Origin: Prorocentrum cordatum
Lineage: Eukaryota > Sar > Dinophyceae > Prorocentrales > Prorocentraceae
Assembly: GCA_963575745.1 (NCBI GenBank)
Contig: CAUYUJ010003558.1
Coordinates: 1,093,336-1,157,335, forward strand
DNA length: 64,000 nucleotides
Direction of reading: 5' to 3'
Part shown: positions 44,840-54,437 of the stretch, piece by piece
Layout of the letters: each line of letters starts with the position of its first letter
How positions within the stretch are numbered: the first letter of the stretch is position 1
Made by a program: the position numbers and the translations under genes
Notes under the pieces: model-generated
Told to the model about the DNA's origin: nothing
The model's input: only the letters and a program-made list of their open reading frames with translations
Database searches by the model: none

Positions 44840-44935
44840 GAGGATAAGTCTAGAATCTCTGAGATCTGGCGGCTCTGGGGGATGTATCGGGTGCCGCGGC
44901 CGAACCACTCTGGAACGGATTTATCCTCGCCCTTG
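44840..44935 (-). repeat. Dispersed block shared with 63.9 kb
   Basis: The minus strand reads WFGRGTRYIPQSRQISEI. The block at 63,890-63,965 reads NGRGAWHILQNRQVSEI in the same orientation. At DNA level TCTGAGATCTGGCGGCTCTG corresponds to TCGGAGACCTGGCGGTTCTG. It may mark the start of a retroelement family. Confidence 0.55.
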
Positions 44936-45540
44936 CCCGTCCGACGAGGTGCGATTTTTTGGGGAAAGCCAGGGCACCCCGAACCAAGCAGCTTTTTTGA
45001 AGATTGCGCGGCGGGGTCACCGCGCAGCGCGCAGAGCGAAGAAACCCGAGATACCCTCACGGAGCACATTAGGTTACTTGATGCGCGCCCAGACTGAGCT
45101 CCCCCGCGGGGGGGGAAGACGGACTTCCGCGTGTCGTCCCCGGCGAAGAGTTTCGGGCGCGCGGGCGGGGCGTGGTGGAAAGAGGCGCACGTCGCAAGCG
45201 CTGCAAGTGAGTGACAGTGTGTGGTCAGTGACTGGTCGAACCCGTCAGCAACGGTGCCATACTGGCCGCCTTCTTCGCGGGCCCTGGCGAGGTGGTCTGC
45301 GTACGCGTCGGGGGGCACTGCCAGTAAGTGACAGCGGTGCTCGGCGGCACGTGCCCAGGGTGCAGGGAGCAGCTGCCTGCGCAAGGGCAGGCCCTCCTCC
45401 TGCCGCAGGGCGTGCGTTGCGCCGGGGGCAGCGTGCCAGTTCGCGGTGCTGGCGGCACGAGGCGAATCGCGCAGCTCCCCGAGACGCCCGATGGTCGGCC
45501 CGATGGAGTCGGGCGCCGCCATCGTGCGCCTGCGGCTACA

Positions 45541-45754
45541 CATGTCAGGGGAACGTAAGACCCGGGTACGGGGGACTCGGAAATCCCCGACGAGGTCGTC
45601 AAAAAAGTGACGAGGCCGAGCCTGCATTTTGACGAGGCCTCCCGCTGCAGGCATCCCACGAAACTCCTCCTCGTCAAAATCCGAGGCGCGGTCGTCAAAA
45701 AACGATGGCGAACCCGAGTCCTGGCAAACCCGGGTCTTACGCTCCCCCGAACAT
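45541..45754. mobile_element. Foldback/TIR element of about 214 bp
   Basis: CATGTCAGGGGAACGTAAGA followed by CCCGGGT at the left is inverted at the right end (45,714-45,754) as ACCCGGGTCTTACG, then CTCCCCCGAACATG. The arms are about 40 bp with several mismatches. Two inner GTCGTCAAAAAA words add further symmetry. No target duplication could be fixed. Confidence 0.5.
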
Positions 45755-46215
45755 GGCGCCCGAGCAGGCTCGTGAACAAAAGAGTAGTCATTGGCCCGTG
45801 CTTACAGGCTCGCTGGTACTCTGCCGCGGAGGAGCGCTTGCGTATGTAATCCTTGGGCATGTTCTTCGCTTGCAGCGCTAAACCAATCAGTCCATATACT
45901 CTTCCTTTTCCCTCCTCCACCTTTCATTCCTCCTCCCACCCGCAGACTTCTGGCCCCCGTTTTTTCCGACGCGGACCTGAGAGCACCCCGACTTTTTCCC
46001 TGGGGCCAATTGGATGTCGCTACCTTTCTTCTCCTCCTGTGGCACGAAAACGCCCCCCAGATGCCCACATAACAACACAATTCTTGCCGTGTGTGGTTCA
46101 CCTGGCGTCGGCCCGGCAAGTGCTCTGACGCTTCGTCGTGTCCTCACGTCGCTGCGACAATAAACTGTCCCACGTCGCTCGAGAAGTCTGGGCCTAGTCC
46201 CCCCGCCCCAGTCAC

Positions 46216-46348
46216 ACAGGGTGTCGAACTTCCACTGCTCCCGCTCGATCGCCACGAAGAACTGCTTGATGCCGTCGAGGGTGAGCTCGTCGCGCTTCAC
46301 GAGCACGCGGAACGGGTTGTTCATAAACTTGTGGGTCATTTCGAGGAC
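46216..46348 (-). CDS. EIF4A3: eIF4A-III exon 3
   Basis: Forty-four codons and one base: [44 protein letters not shown], then T of a split Cys codon. This joins the two RecA domains, with the linker and start of RecA2. The 3' splice site upstream is CTCGTCCTTGCAG. The 5' splice site is CTGT followed by [20 protein letters not shown] and GIKQFFV distinguish the III type from eIF4A-I. Joining upstream restores MPHEVLEM. Confidence 0.96.
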
Positions 46349-46449
46349 CTGCAAGGACGAGAATCCTCAGATTGGAGGATCGGACCAATGCTACCCCGTC
46401 TCGGGCCCCAGGATCCTCGCGGGTCGAGCCAGCTTGGAATGACGAGGCA

Positions 46450-46810
46450 GCGGGATGGCGGGGGGGGGGGGGGTGGTTGAGAGCACTAGTCTTGATTTGT
46501 TGCAGTAGGCACTTCCTGCAGGAAAGTCGGACATCGGGGCCTGTGCTGATCGTCGGCGGTCCCAAGGGAGAGCTCGTCCGAAGGGCTGGCTCGAGAGCGC
46601 AGCGTGCTCCGCGCGGAGCTCGTGTAACCAACCGCCAGTGTGTTGCGGGGTGGGTCTCTGGATGACCCTGCGGAGGAGGAGGAGGAGGAGGAGGAGGAGG
46701 AGGAGGAGGAGGGAGGAGGAGGAGGAGGAGGAGGAGGAGGAGGAGGGAGGAGGAGGAGGAGGAGGAGGATGAAGAGGAGGAGGAGGAGGAGGGGGATAGT
46801 CTGCCTCTAA
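46450..46810. repeat. Poly-G patch and GGA microsatellite
   Basis: A 15-base G run at 46,461-46,475 and (GGA)n with GGGAGGA interruptions at 46,672-46,795. It lies just upstream of exon 3 in the gene direction. Confidence 0.85.
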
Positions 46811-46939
46811 CTCGGGAGGACACGGCGTCTGGTTAAGATCGCACTGGGCAACCTTCTGACACAGATCGGTCGTAGTAGGCCCGAGGCCTGGGCGAACGCA
46901 GAGAGGAGCACGGTGTGCTGCGTGTGGGCATCCATGGGC

Positions 46940-47100
46940 AGTTATGTTCGCGCCTCGCGCTGCGCGAGGCACGAACAACTTTGCACTCTCGCGCCGCACC
47001 CCCAGGGGGAGAAGAGGAGGACGAGGGGGTGAGGGTGAGGAAGAGGATGAAGAGTGGCGAGCCGCGAATCACGAAGAACATCGCGCCCTCGTGGCGGTCT
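46940..47100. repeat. Palindrome-bearing dispersed repeat, copy 2
   Basis: GCCTCGCGCTGCGCGAGGC palindrome, AACTTTGCACTCTCGCGCCG, GGGAGAAGAGGAGGACGAGG, and a closing CATCGCGCCCTCGTGG parallel the copy at 7,253-7,400. The stretch 47,100-47,700 has no supported gene. Confidence 0.65.
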
Positions 47101-47714
47101 TTGGGTATCGGGACAGGCGAAAGAGGGGTACGGTGAAGGCATTGCATAAGGAATTACTGGATAAGAAATCCGGTGCATGGAAGGCAAGGGAAATCCAATC
47201 GTGGATTGGCCATGGGTATCACAGCCGGCCTCATCAGCTAAGGAGTCCTCGACGATCTGGCGCCTCCTGGGCACATTCCTTAACCAACGACCCCCACGTA
47301 ACGCAGGGAGGGCTTGCAAATCATCGGCACGCGGTGCTCTTTGGCGGGCGCCTCGAGGCACGACCACGTGCCGACGAAACTCACTGGCAATGGAGCCAGG
47401 ACCAGCCCTGAACCAGCTGCATTGAAGAGAACCAGCTGCATTCAAGAGTTTGCGCCCCTCCATTCACACACACACACACCTGTTGACGTCGCGGCATCGC
47501 GCACAGCAGCGCGGCGGAGTCAGGCTAGTTGGAGTAACTGGGCCCCTCCATACACACACACACACTCTGCCCCTTCCCGACCAGTTGATCCAACGCAGCG
47601 AGTGCTGGAGCGGGGCGCGCCCAGATCGCTTACCACCGAGCTCTCGTCGGTGGGCGGTCCAGATTTCCACTCACACGCACGTGCACGTACTTTCGGGCGC
47701 GCCGATGTGGCGTA

Positions 47715-47785
47715 CCTGGAGGCCCGGAGGAGGAGGAGGAGGAGGAGGAGGAGGAGGAGGAGGAGAAGGAGGGGGAGGTGGAGGC
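47715..47785. repeat. GGA microsatellite
   Basis: (GGA)n, about 50 bp pure, next to composite repeat C1 copy E. Confidence 0.9.
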
Positions 47786-47803
47786 CTAAACAAACGCTGC
47801 TGT

Positions 47804-48095
47804 CGGAGGTACGGGGGTGAGATCGCAGTTAAGCGGAGAGTCCCCCAGCGGGAAATCGGTTTCGTTTTCGTGTTCGGGCCGTCCGTGCGAGGCGAAGCTG
47901 CGTGGGCGGGCGAGAAGGACAATTCCTCCTCTGGCTAGGGCGCCGCTGGGACAAAGGACCGCCCCGCCCCCGAGATAAGCGGCGGTGGCCAGGGGTCCCG
48001 CCGTGGTCTGCTCATGGTGTCCCATTGTGTCCCGTGGTGTCCCGCGGTGACCCGTGGTGTCCCGTCGGTGTCGCGTCGGTGCCCCCTTCTGTATC

Positions 48096-48135
<40 letters not shown>

Positions 48136-48705
48136 GTGTAATGAAAGTGGTAGTGAGAGCGATAGTAATGTCGATTGTGAGATCGATAGTGAGATAGATC
48201 GTGTGATCGATAGTGAGATCGATTGTGAGATCGATCGAGCGAGATCGATGGAGTGAGATTGATTGTGATACCAATAGCGAGATCGAGAGTGAGGTCGACG
48301 GTGAGAGGGATAGTGAGATCGACTGCGATATCGATCGTGAGATCGGTCGTGAGAGCGATAGTGAGATGGATCGAACTAGCTCGATCGTGATGCCCCGTGG
48401 GTGTGCCCCAGTTGTGTCCCGTCAGTCTCCCGTCGTGAGATCCATTGTGATGTTGTTAGTGAGATCGTTAGTGAAACCGACTGTGAGATCGATAGTGAGA
48501 TCGATCATGAGATCAATAGTGAGATCGACCTTGGGATCGATGGTGAGATCGATCGTGAGATGCAACATAAGATCGATGGTGAGACCTGTAGTGAGATCGA
48601 TGGTAATATCGATAGTAAGATCGATAGTGAGATCGATTGGGTGAGATGTTGGTTCCTCCCCCAAATATCTATACACCTGAAGGGAGGTCGTACAGGTATT
48701 ACTCT
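47804..48705 (+). repeat. Composite repeat C1, copy E
   Basis: Head (47,804-47,935) with GCGAGGCGAAGCTGCGTGGG; GGTGTCCCGTGGTGTCCCG units (48,000-48,090); (TA)n (48,096-48,137); GATCGATAGTGA-type units (48,140-48,645) broken at 48,390-48,435 by GTCCC-type units; tail GATGTTGGTTCCTCCCCC to GGTCGTACAGGTATTAC (48,640-48,702). Same plan as copy A. Confidence 0.85.
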
Positions 48706-48749
48706 GTGGCTGCCCTCCAGGCACCTCATGTGAGAGGCAGCGTTACGGG

Positions 48750-49388
48750 GGGACCTGCTCAGGGGGGAAAGCATCGACCTGGAATCGACGACACGTCGCC
48801 GAGGGAACGGTGATGCTTGGCAGCGAAAAGGGGGGGCTGGCATAGGGGGGGGAACATCGACCTGGAATCGGCGATACATCGGTGATAGATCGGCGATAGG
48901 CCCCCGATAGTGAATCCGCAACTTTCTGGGCCGGGTTGGGGCCACCGGGCCCCTGTCGGCGATCAGTGGGCGATTGGGGGTCGCATGCCTGCCCCCCCCC
49001 CCGTGCAGTCGAGGCGTTGACCGAAGGAACCCGAAATAAGGAAGGAGGCCCCTTTTTTCCATAAGTTAACCTTCGATTTCCGGTCGAAAACATAAGGGAA
49101 GCCTGAGGCAAGCCGTGCAGCACTTGAGGAACGCGGAGCCCCTCCCCAACGAAAAGGGTTCCTTCTTCAGGCCCCTTTTCTCCATAAGTTAACCTTCGAT
49201 TTCCGGTCGAAAACATAAGGGAAGCCTGAGGCAAGCTGTGAGACACTTCAGCCCCCCCCCTATCGCTGCCCCCCGAGGCGACAGGCCCTCGCGGGGCTGG
49301 CGAAACCGCGCGCTCCTGGGCGGAGTGGGCCAGCGGGCCCCGATCGGAGACGAGCGAGCGATTTGGGGTCGACGCGTTCTCCCCCGAG
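48750..49388. repeat. GCATCGACCTGGAATCG pair and 121-bp direct repeat
   Basis: CATCGACCTGGAATCGRCGA occurs at about 48,774 and 48,855. A block starting TCCATAAGTTAACCTTCGAT and ending AAGCCTGAGGCAAGC is repeated almost exactly at about 49,059-49,116 and 49,180-49,238. Confidence 0.75.
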
Positions 49389-49397
49389 CCTGTGACC

Positions 49398-49589
49398 TTA
49401 GGTCGGGCCTGTCCCCCTACAGGGGGATTTTCGACGAAAAATAAAAAATGCCCCCCAAAATAGTCCAAAAATGATACAGAAATAGTCTGGGGATTACTTT
49501 TTGAGTATTTTTGACCTTTTGGGGGTACTTCTTGGGTACTTTTCGTTTGTCGTCGAAGCTCTCCCTGCAGGGGGACGCGCCCGACTTAA
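49398..49589. mobile_element. TIR element M3, copy a
   Basis: Starts TTAGGTCGGGCCTGTCCCCC and ends GGGGGACGCGCCCGACTTAA, with AT-rich interior (ATAGTCCAAAAATGATAC). The flanks (CTGTGACC and CCCTATCG) do not match as target duplications. Confidence 0.8.
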
Positions 49590-49669
49590 CCCTATCGGAG
49601 ATGAGCGAGCGATTTGCGGTCGACGCGTCCTCCCCCGAGCCTATACCCCCTCAACGTTGCCCCCTGGTG

Positions 49670-49889
49670 TTAAGTCGGGTCTGTCCCCCTACCACGGGTA
49701 TTTCGGCGAAAAATCAAAAATACCAGAAACAACTCCCAAATAGTCTAAAACATACCATAAAAAATAGTATGGGGACTGTTTTTTTTGTGTATGTGTTTGA
49801 ACCTGTTTGGCATATTTTTGATTTTTTGTTTGTTGTATAATTTTTCGCCGAAAATCCCCCTGTAGGGGGGGGGGAGAGGCCCGACCTAA
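49670..49889. mobile_element. TIR element M3, copy b
   Basis: Starts TTAAGTCGGGTCTGTCCCCC and ends GAGAGGCCCGACCTAA. Spacer sequences before copies a and b and after copy b share GTCGACGCG and CTCCCCCGAGCCTATACCCC, so spacer plus element appears to have been copied as a unit of about 280 bp. Confidence 0.8.
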
Positions 49890-50048
49890 ATGTGGGGTCG
49901 ACGCCTCCTCCCCCGAGCCTATACCCCCCCCAACGCTGCCCCCTGGTGTTCGGGCCACAGCTCGGCTCTCCGGCTGCCGTCTGGGAGGACCTGGGCACCC
50001 GCCAGGGCGCTCCCGGCGAGGCGCAGCCGCCAGGACGCACCCCGGGGC

Positions 50049-50095
50049 GTAAGTCGGGCCTGTCCCCCCTACAGGGGGATTTTCGACGATGTTTC
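50049..50095. mobile_element. TIR element M3, single end
   Basis: GTAAGTCGGGCCTGTCCCCC then CTACAGGGGGATTTTCGACGA, with no matching second end; it continues into unrelated sequence. Confidence 0.6.
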
Positions 50096-50157
50096 TTTGT
50101 TTATAAAATTACCCCAGTGCGACCCTACCTAGAAGTTGGAGCCCCTAGGGAAACAGC

Positions 50158-50530
50158 ATTAGTTGCTATGCTGCGCTATGCTATGCTATGCCATGCTATG
50201 TTATGCTGCGCTATGCTATGATATGCTATGCTATGCTATGCTATGCTATGCTGCGCTGTGCTATGATGTGCTGTGCTGTGCTGCGCTATGCAATGCGCTG
50301 ATCTGATATAATGTGCTATGCTATGCTATGCTGGGCTATGCTATGATATGATGTGCTGCGCTATGCTATGCTACGCTATGGTATGCTATGATGTGCTCTG
50401 CTATGCTAAAGCTCAGCGAAGCTAAGATGAAGGTAAGCTAAGCTAAGATAAAACTGAGGTAATATGAAGCTAGGCTAAGGTAAGATGACATAAGCTAAGC
50501 TAAGATGAGATAACCACGCGAAGCTAAGGG
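50158..50530. repeat. CTATG pentanucleotide and GCTAA repeats
   Basis: CTATG/CTGTG/CTGCG units run from 50,160 to 50,408, followed by AGCTAAG-type units to 50,525. Confidence 0.9.
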
Positions 50531-50646
50531 AACGTCACTGGGGGAACTGCGGGGCGGATGCCGGGGGAACCGCCCGGGGCGTGCCCCACTGCCCGGCCCT
50601 TTAAGCACACAGAATAAGAACCCTTCTAGGCAGAGCCTAGGGTACG

Positions 50647-50789
50647 GAAAAATCAAACATAATCCAAAAATAATCCAAAAATAGTCTGGGGACTATTTTT
50701 ATAGCATTGTTTGACCATTTTGGGTCATTTCTGGGGTATTTACAATTTTTCGTCAAACATCCCCCTGTAGGGGGACAGGCCCGACTTAA
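50647..50789. mobile_element. TIR element M3, copy d (left end lost)
   Basis: The interior AATAATCCAAAAATAGTCTG and right end GGGGGACAGGCCCGACTTAA match copies a and b; the left end is missing. Confidence 0.75.
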
Positions 50790-50896
50790 TGCTACGACAC
50801 CGCCCGAAAACCTCGCACCTCAAGCCTCGCACCTCGATCCTAAGCCTCTCCCCCCTCACGCTGCTCCAGATCCCAGCGAGAGTGCTCGGGCCGCGC

Positions 50897-50968
50897 CTCG
50901 TGGGGCATGGTCGCGGAGACGAGAACGACCTGCGTGGAGGGCGGCAGGTACCGGTAGATGTCGTACAC
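50897..50968 (-). CDS. EIF4A3: eIF4A-III exon 2 (motif III, SAT)
   Basis: Twenty-four codons: [20 protein letters not shown], then MPHE. SAT is motif III, which couples ATP hydrolysis to unwinding. YRYLPP is typical of the III type. The 3' splice site upstream is AGGCCGGTGACAG. The 5' splice site is GAG followed by GCGCGG, a GC donor; there is no usable GT nearby that keeps PHEVLEM intact. The next intron is 4,548 nt. Confidence 0.95.
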
Positions 50969-51145
50969 CTGTCACCGGCCTCGAACTGATCCCTATCCCT
51001 GAGATCGGCAAGCCCAAGGCGGTGACAATCGTAGGGATGTGCCCTCAGAAACTGAGGGCATCCTTGCGATCGGCACCGAGCTGGGGATATGTGTCGGACT
51101 GGTGAACCTGCGCCGTCCCTCCCGAAATCTGAGCGCGCCCGTGCG

Positions 51146-51225
51146 CAACGCGCGAGGAGGAGGAGGAGGAGGAGGAGGAGGAGGAGGAGGAGGAGGAGGA
51201 GGAGGAGGAGGAAGAGGGGGAGGAG
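51146..51225. repeat. GGA microsatellite
   Basis: (GGA)n about 60 bp, then GGAAGAGGGGGAGG. Confidence 0.9.
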
Positions 51226-51299
51226 GAAGCCACGAACCGCCAAGCGTTTGGGGAGTGTAAGTTGCAGTGCGCCGACCGAACGGCCACGCGAACCAGTGC

Positions 51300-52344
51300 T
51301 CCCTTCATTCTTCACAGATTACATCCTTCCCCGCAGTAAATTCACATCCCTGATTCTCTCTCACTGTTTACATGCCCGAGCGCAGGTTCCGCAGGGACCT
51401 CAGGTGAAGAGACAGTCTCCGACCACACTACATCCTGGACAGCCCTTTCGTCTGCCCAGCACCACTTGCAGGGCCGTTTCGGACAAGCACCACATCGGCT
51501 TCGACGACGACATCTGGACATCTGACGCCCACACCATCCAGCACACGACGACCACGTCGACGTACCTCCCTGCCTGGCATCGCAGGGAACGGGAAACGAG
51601 ATCCGCAGCACGCACCCTCTTACGAGTGGCATCAGCACGTGACCGACTCGACCAGCACCCCCACCACGAGCTCGACTTAGCACGCCAGCTACTACAGTGA
51701 CACCACAGCGCACAGCAGCCACCGCGACATCCACTTCAAGCTTCAACCATGGCGAAGTCATGGAATCCAACTGCGAGTAGATCGGGAACGCCACTGCCAC
51801 CGTGGAGGTCAACATCGAGCCGCCCACGAAATAGGCCAACTACGCCGAGATCCACAACACCGGCAATTTGAGCGGGTCTCGCGCGTTGGAAGAACCACAA
51901 CTGGACGGACCAGTGGGCCAAGGAGCACCCCGACAAGAATCGGGGCCACAGCTACAGCCAAAACAGCAACAGCAACAACAGCACCGCGAAGGACGACATC
52001 GAGCCCGACAACAGGACCTCGAAAGGCAAGGAGAAGCCCAAGAAGGGCAAGGGCAAGGGCAAGACAAAGTTCCAACCTGATGGCGAAAGCATATCAAGAA
52101 GAAGGAAACCCAGAGCCACAACGACCACATTGCCAACACCATCAGCAACGTCATGCCCATGAGGAGTATCTACGCCACTAGGATGCACGACTGGGAGCTA
52201 CCGCCCAATGACCCCAAGCTGAGGGACGGCAGGAAGAAGCTCACGCACATCGAGATGAGGCGGGCCGCAGCAGCCATTGCCAAAAACAGTGCAGTAGGAC
52301 TACCTACTACAGACGCATGGCACAAATCCCTTTCACCACCATGA
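51300..52344 (+). pseudogene. AC-rich coding-like segment, frameshifted, unknown family
   Basis: The plus strand reads KNHNWTDQWAKEHPDKNRGH, SYSQNSNSNNSTAKDDIEPD, then KGKEKPKKGKGKGKTKFQPD in one frame to a stop near 52,153. In the next frame it reads WRKHIKKKETQSHNDHIANT, RMHDWELPPNDPKLRDGRKK, LTHIEMRRAAAAIAKNSAVG and ends SLSPP at 52,344. The two make a plausible C-terminal half if one base is off near 52,080. The lysine-rich linker and soluble composition recall a capsid-like protein, but I do not recognise it. The stretch 51,300-51,860 has interrupted frames of the same composition. It is opposite in strand to the host gene. Confidence 0.35.
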
Positions 52345-52454
52345 CACATATTCAATTTGATAGTAAATACTTACCTGTCGCACCCAGAGGCGTGTCGATA
52401 GGGCGGGTCGCGCGTATGTTCTCACTATGTGCGGTCCTGATGCTTATTGTTTTA

Positions 52455-53042
52455 AGCCTCACGGATGATGAAAGGTGGGCCGTGTTCAAAACGTGGCGAT
52501 CGCCCTAGCGCCGATCACACTGTTCTGAAACGAATGCAAGAGCTTCACAGATGGAGGGTAGGCTGTTTTCAAAACATGGTTCACTTCCTAGCGCCGCGCA
52601 CATTCGTCGTAAACACATGCAAGCGTTTCATGGATGGGAAGGCGGTCCTTTCCAAAAAGTGGCCCTCGCCTCAGCGCCGCGCACTTTAACAATTGCAAGA
52701 GCTTCGCTGATGGAGGGCGGCTCCTTCACAAAGTGTGGCTCTCGCCTTCGCGCCACGCACATTCGTTTTCAAGAACTTATGACAACTTCAAGGAGTAACA
52801 CGGCTGGCATCCCAGAAACGGTGTTTTAGGTGGCGGACTGTCCCCAGGAATGGTGTTCTGGCGCTGTTCAGGATCACCAAGACGCAACAGTAACGGTGAT
52901 TCGCGGCACTGAAGTCACCAGGCGGAGTTCTGGCACAATTCAGCAATGTCAAACGGTTGTCTGCCAACGGGACACTTCCCTCAACGAAATGAACCCAATT
53001 AGAGGCATATGCCAGAGGGAACTCGGAGGGAGGGTTGATTGC
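52455..53042 (+). repeat. Composite repeat C4, copy 2
   Basis: Four units of about 84 bp (TTCACAGATGGAGGG, TTCAAAACATGG, TAGCGCCGCGCACATTCGTC) at 52,455-52,780 are followed by a block with CCAGGAATGGTGTTCTGGCG, AAGACGCAACAGTAACG, CTTCCCTCAACGAAATGAAC and CGGAGGGAGGGTTGATTGC. This parallels 22,385-23,100. Confidence 0.8.
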
Positions 53043-53126
53043 AGACGAAGAGGACGAGGAGGAGGAGGCGGATCAGTGCAATATCGTTTGCACTGATCCG
53101 CCTCCAACTCCTCCTCATCCTCGTCT
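53043..53126. repeat. Strong hairpin, arms of 39 bp with a 6-base loop
   Basis: The left arm ends GGCGGATCAGTGCAA, the loop is TATCGT, and the right arm starts TTGCACTGATCCGCC. The outer parts (AGACGAAGAGGACGAGGAGG against CCTCATCCTCGTCT) also pair with few mismatches. It lies exactly at the end of C4 copy 2. The stretch 53,130-54,060 has no supported gene. Confidence 0.85.
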
Positions 53127-54066
53127 CCGCCTCCTCCTTCCTGTTGCTCTCCCAACTGTTCCCTCACGAGGTCCCACGACGGCAGGGGGAGCACGTAGTC
53201 CAATAGCTTGGCCAGACTCCGACCCAACGTTTGGCCGCATGGGGATTTTCCAAAGGCAGGGCTCGGCGGTGATTCGCCGTAGGTGTCTTCGAGCAAGCAT
53301 TAGTAAGCTGTACACCGTATTCTGTATGGTATTGCAACGGCTCTTATATTATACTCTCACGTGTTTTGTCACGGTGGATTACGTCCCGCTTGCCCTCGCC
53401 AGGCACAAGTGCCGAGCCCACGGACCGCAGGAACAGGGAGGAACTCCACCATGCCTCCAGCCAGACCCCCGTCATCGGGCAATGCCTCCACCATGCCACA
53501 GTGAGTCATGACTTCTCGGAGCGGCAAAGCAGGTGTGGTAATGGCACTCATGTGTGCCTGGCTCTTCCTTGCCTCCTCCCCCTCCTGCGTCTTATCCTGC
53601 TCCGCCTCCCCCTTCTTCTTCACGCCTCCCCCCTTCTTGGGGGACGACGGAGGAGAGGGAATGGCAGAGAACGAGTGGGTGGGGATCACGATGTCCCGAA
53701 TCTGAAGCCGTGGGCTCCCGAGCCGCGTCCACTGGAACCGCCATGCTGTACCGCGACATTGAGGAGGAGGGGGAGGCCATGGGATGAGGGAGGGAAGAGA
53801 AGCGAGAAGAAGGTCCGCGGCCGAGGTCAAATAGGTGGAATAAGGAGAAGGAGGAGGAGGATGGGGAGGAGACATGCGGACGATGGAGGAACATGAGGAA
53901 GGAATACTGCCCCGTGGAACCGCCTACGGTTGGGGCATGGCGTCAAAAACCCGACCTCAAGAAACACAGAACGAGCACACCCAGAACGATTCGCTAGACG
54001 GGCACGGTTGGAACAACAGCACATGCAAGACGCCAAGAGGCGACGGGAGCCCACGACTATGCGCCA

Positions 54067-54324
54067 GTGACGATCGGGAACCTTTCTAAAGTCTACATCG
54101 GCAGCTACAGCAACCCGAACACATTGTTAACAGAGCAGTTCGGAGGTACCCATCAGGCTCTGCAGAGATATCTCACTGGCGGCTCAAACCGAGCCCTGGG
54201 ATTCTACAAAGATTGCGCGCTCCAGTCACAAGAGGACACCACAATCAACAATCAGCAGAACATCTGTTCTCTCAGAAATCGCACCAACAAGGGTAATGTC
54301 TGGTTCATGCCTTGGGCTGATTGA
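54067..54324 (+). CDS. Hypothetical plus-strand frame
   Basis: Eighty-five codons starting [20 protein letters not shown], with [20 protein letters not shown] and [18 protein letters not shown] at the end. It has mixed, soluble composition with no repeat origin. Just upstream a helical plus-strand tail (RFARRARLEQQHMQDAKRRR) ends at 54,069. I recognise no family. It is antisense to an eIF4A-III intron and may be a decayed element. Confidence 0.3.
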   Translation: MTIGNLSKVYIGSYSNPNTLLTEQFGGTHQALQRYLTGGSNRALGFYKDCALQSQEDTTINNQQNICSLRNRTNKGNVWFMPWAD

Positions 54325-54367
54325 GTCGTATGCGCGGCATCGAATGGAGCACGCGCGCCCCGCAAAC

Positions 54368-54437
54368 CTGTTCCTTGAACCCCCTGTTCAACATCTCGTC
54401 TGCCTCGTCCAAGACCAACATCTTTATCTTGCGCGTG
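54368..54437 (-). CDS. EIF4A3: eIF4A-III exon 1 seen here (motif II, DEAD box)
   Basis: After one base finishing a codon from an unseen exon, 23 codons read [20 protein letters not shown], then KEQ. DEAD is motif II (Walker B), essential for ATP hydrolysis. The 3' splice site upstream is GCGAGGCATTTCAG; the 5' splice site is CAG followed by GTTTGC. It joins exon 2 as [13 protein letters not shown]. The preceding exon (GTPGRVFDM region) should lie upstream, above 54.4 kb, and was not found within the window. Confidence 0.95.

Larger units (their letters stand above)
23373..54437 (-). other. EIF4A3: eIF4A-III gene span seen in the window (six exons)
   Basis: Six minus-strand exons (54,368-54,437; 50,897-50,968; 46,216-46,348; 34,860-34,921; 24,320-24,394; 23,373-23,465) join into one frame with no missing or extra residues when aligned by memory to eIF4A-III. 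They cover roughly residues 180-345 of about 410: helicase motifs II, III, IV and V. Intron sizes are 3,399, 4,548, 11,294, 10,465 and 854 nt, so about 1.6% of the span is coding. eIF4A-III is the RNA-binding ATPase of the exon junction complex, a nuclear DEAD-box protein. Type-III rather than eIF4A-I identity rests on [22 protein letters not shown] and LISTD followed by W. Exons for motif I and motif VI were searched for and not found. Confidence 0.93.

Noticed and set aside
46944-47411. Plus-strand frame with VAVFGYRDRRKRGTVKALHK.
   Set aside because: It looks partly protein-like but starts in the palindrome repeat, has no recognisable domain and is antisense to the host gene; too weak to call.
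49058-49238. The 121-bp direct repeat as a pair of LTRs.
   Set aside because: It is too short and closely spaced, with no TG...CA ends or primer site; a tandem duplication is simpler.
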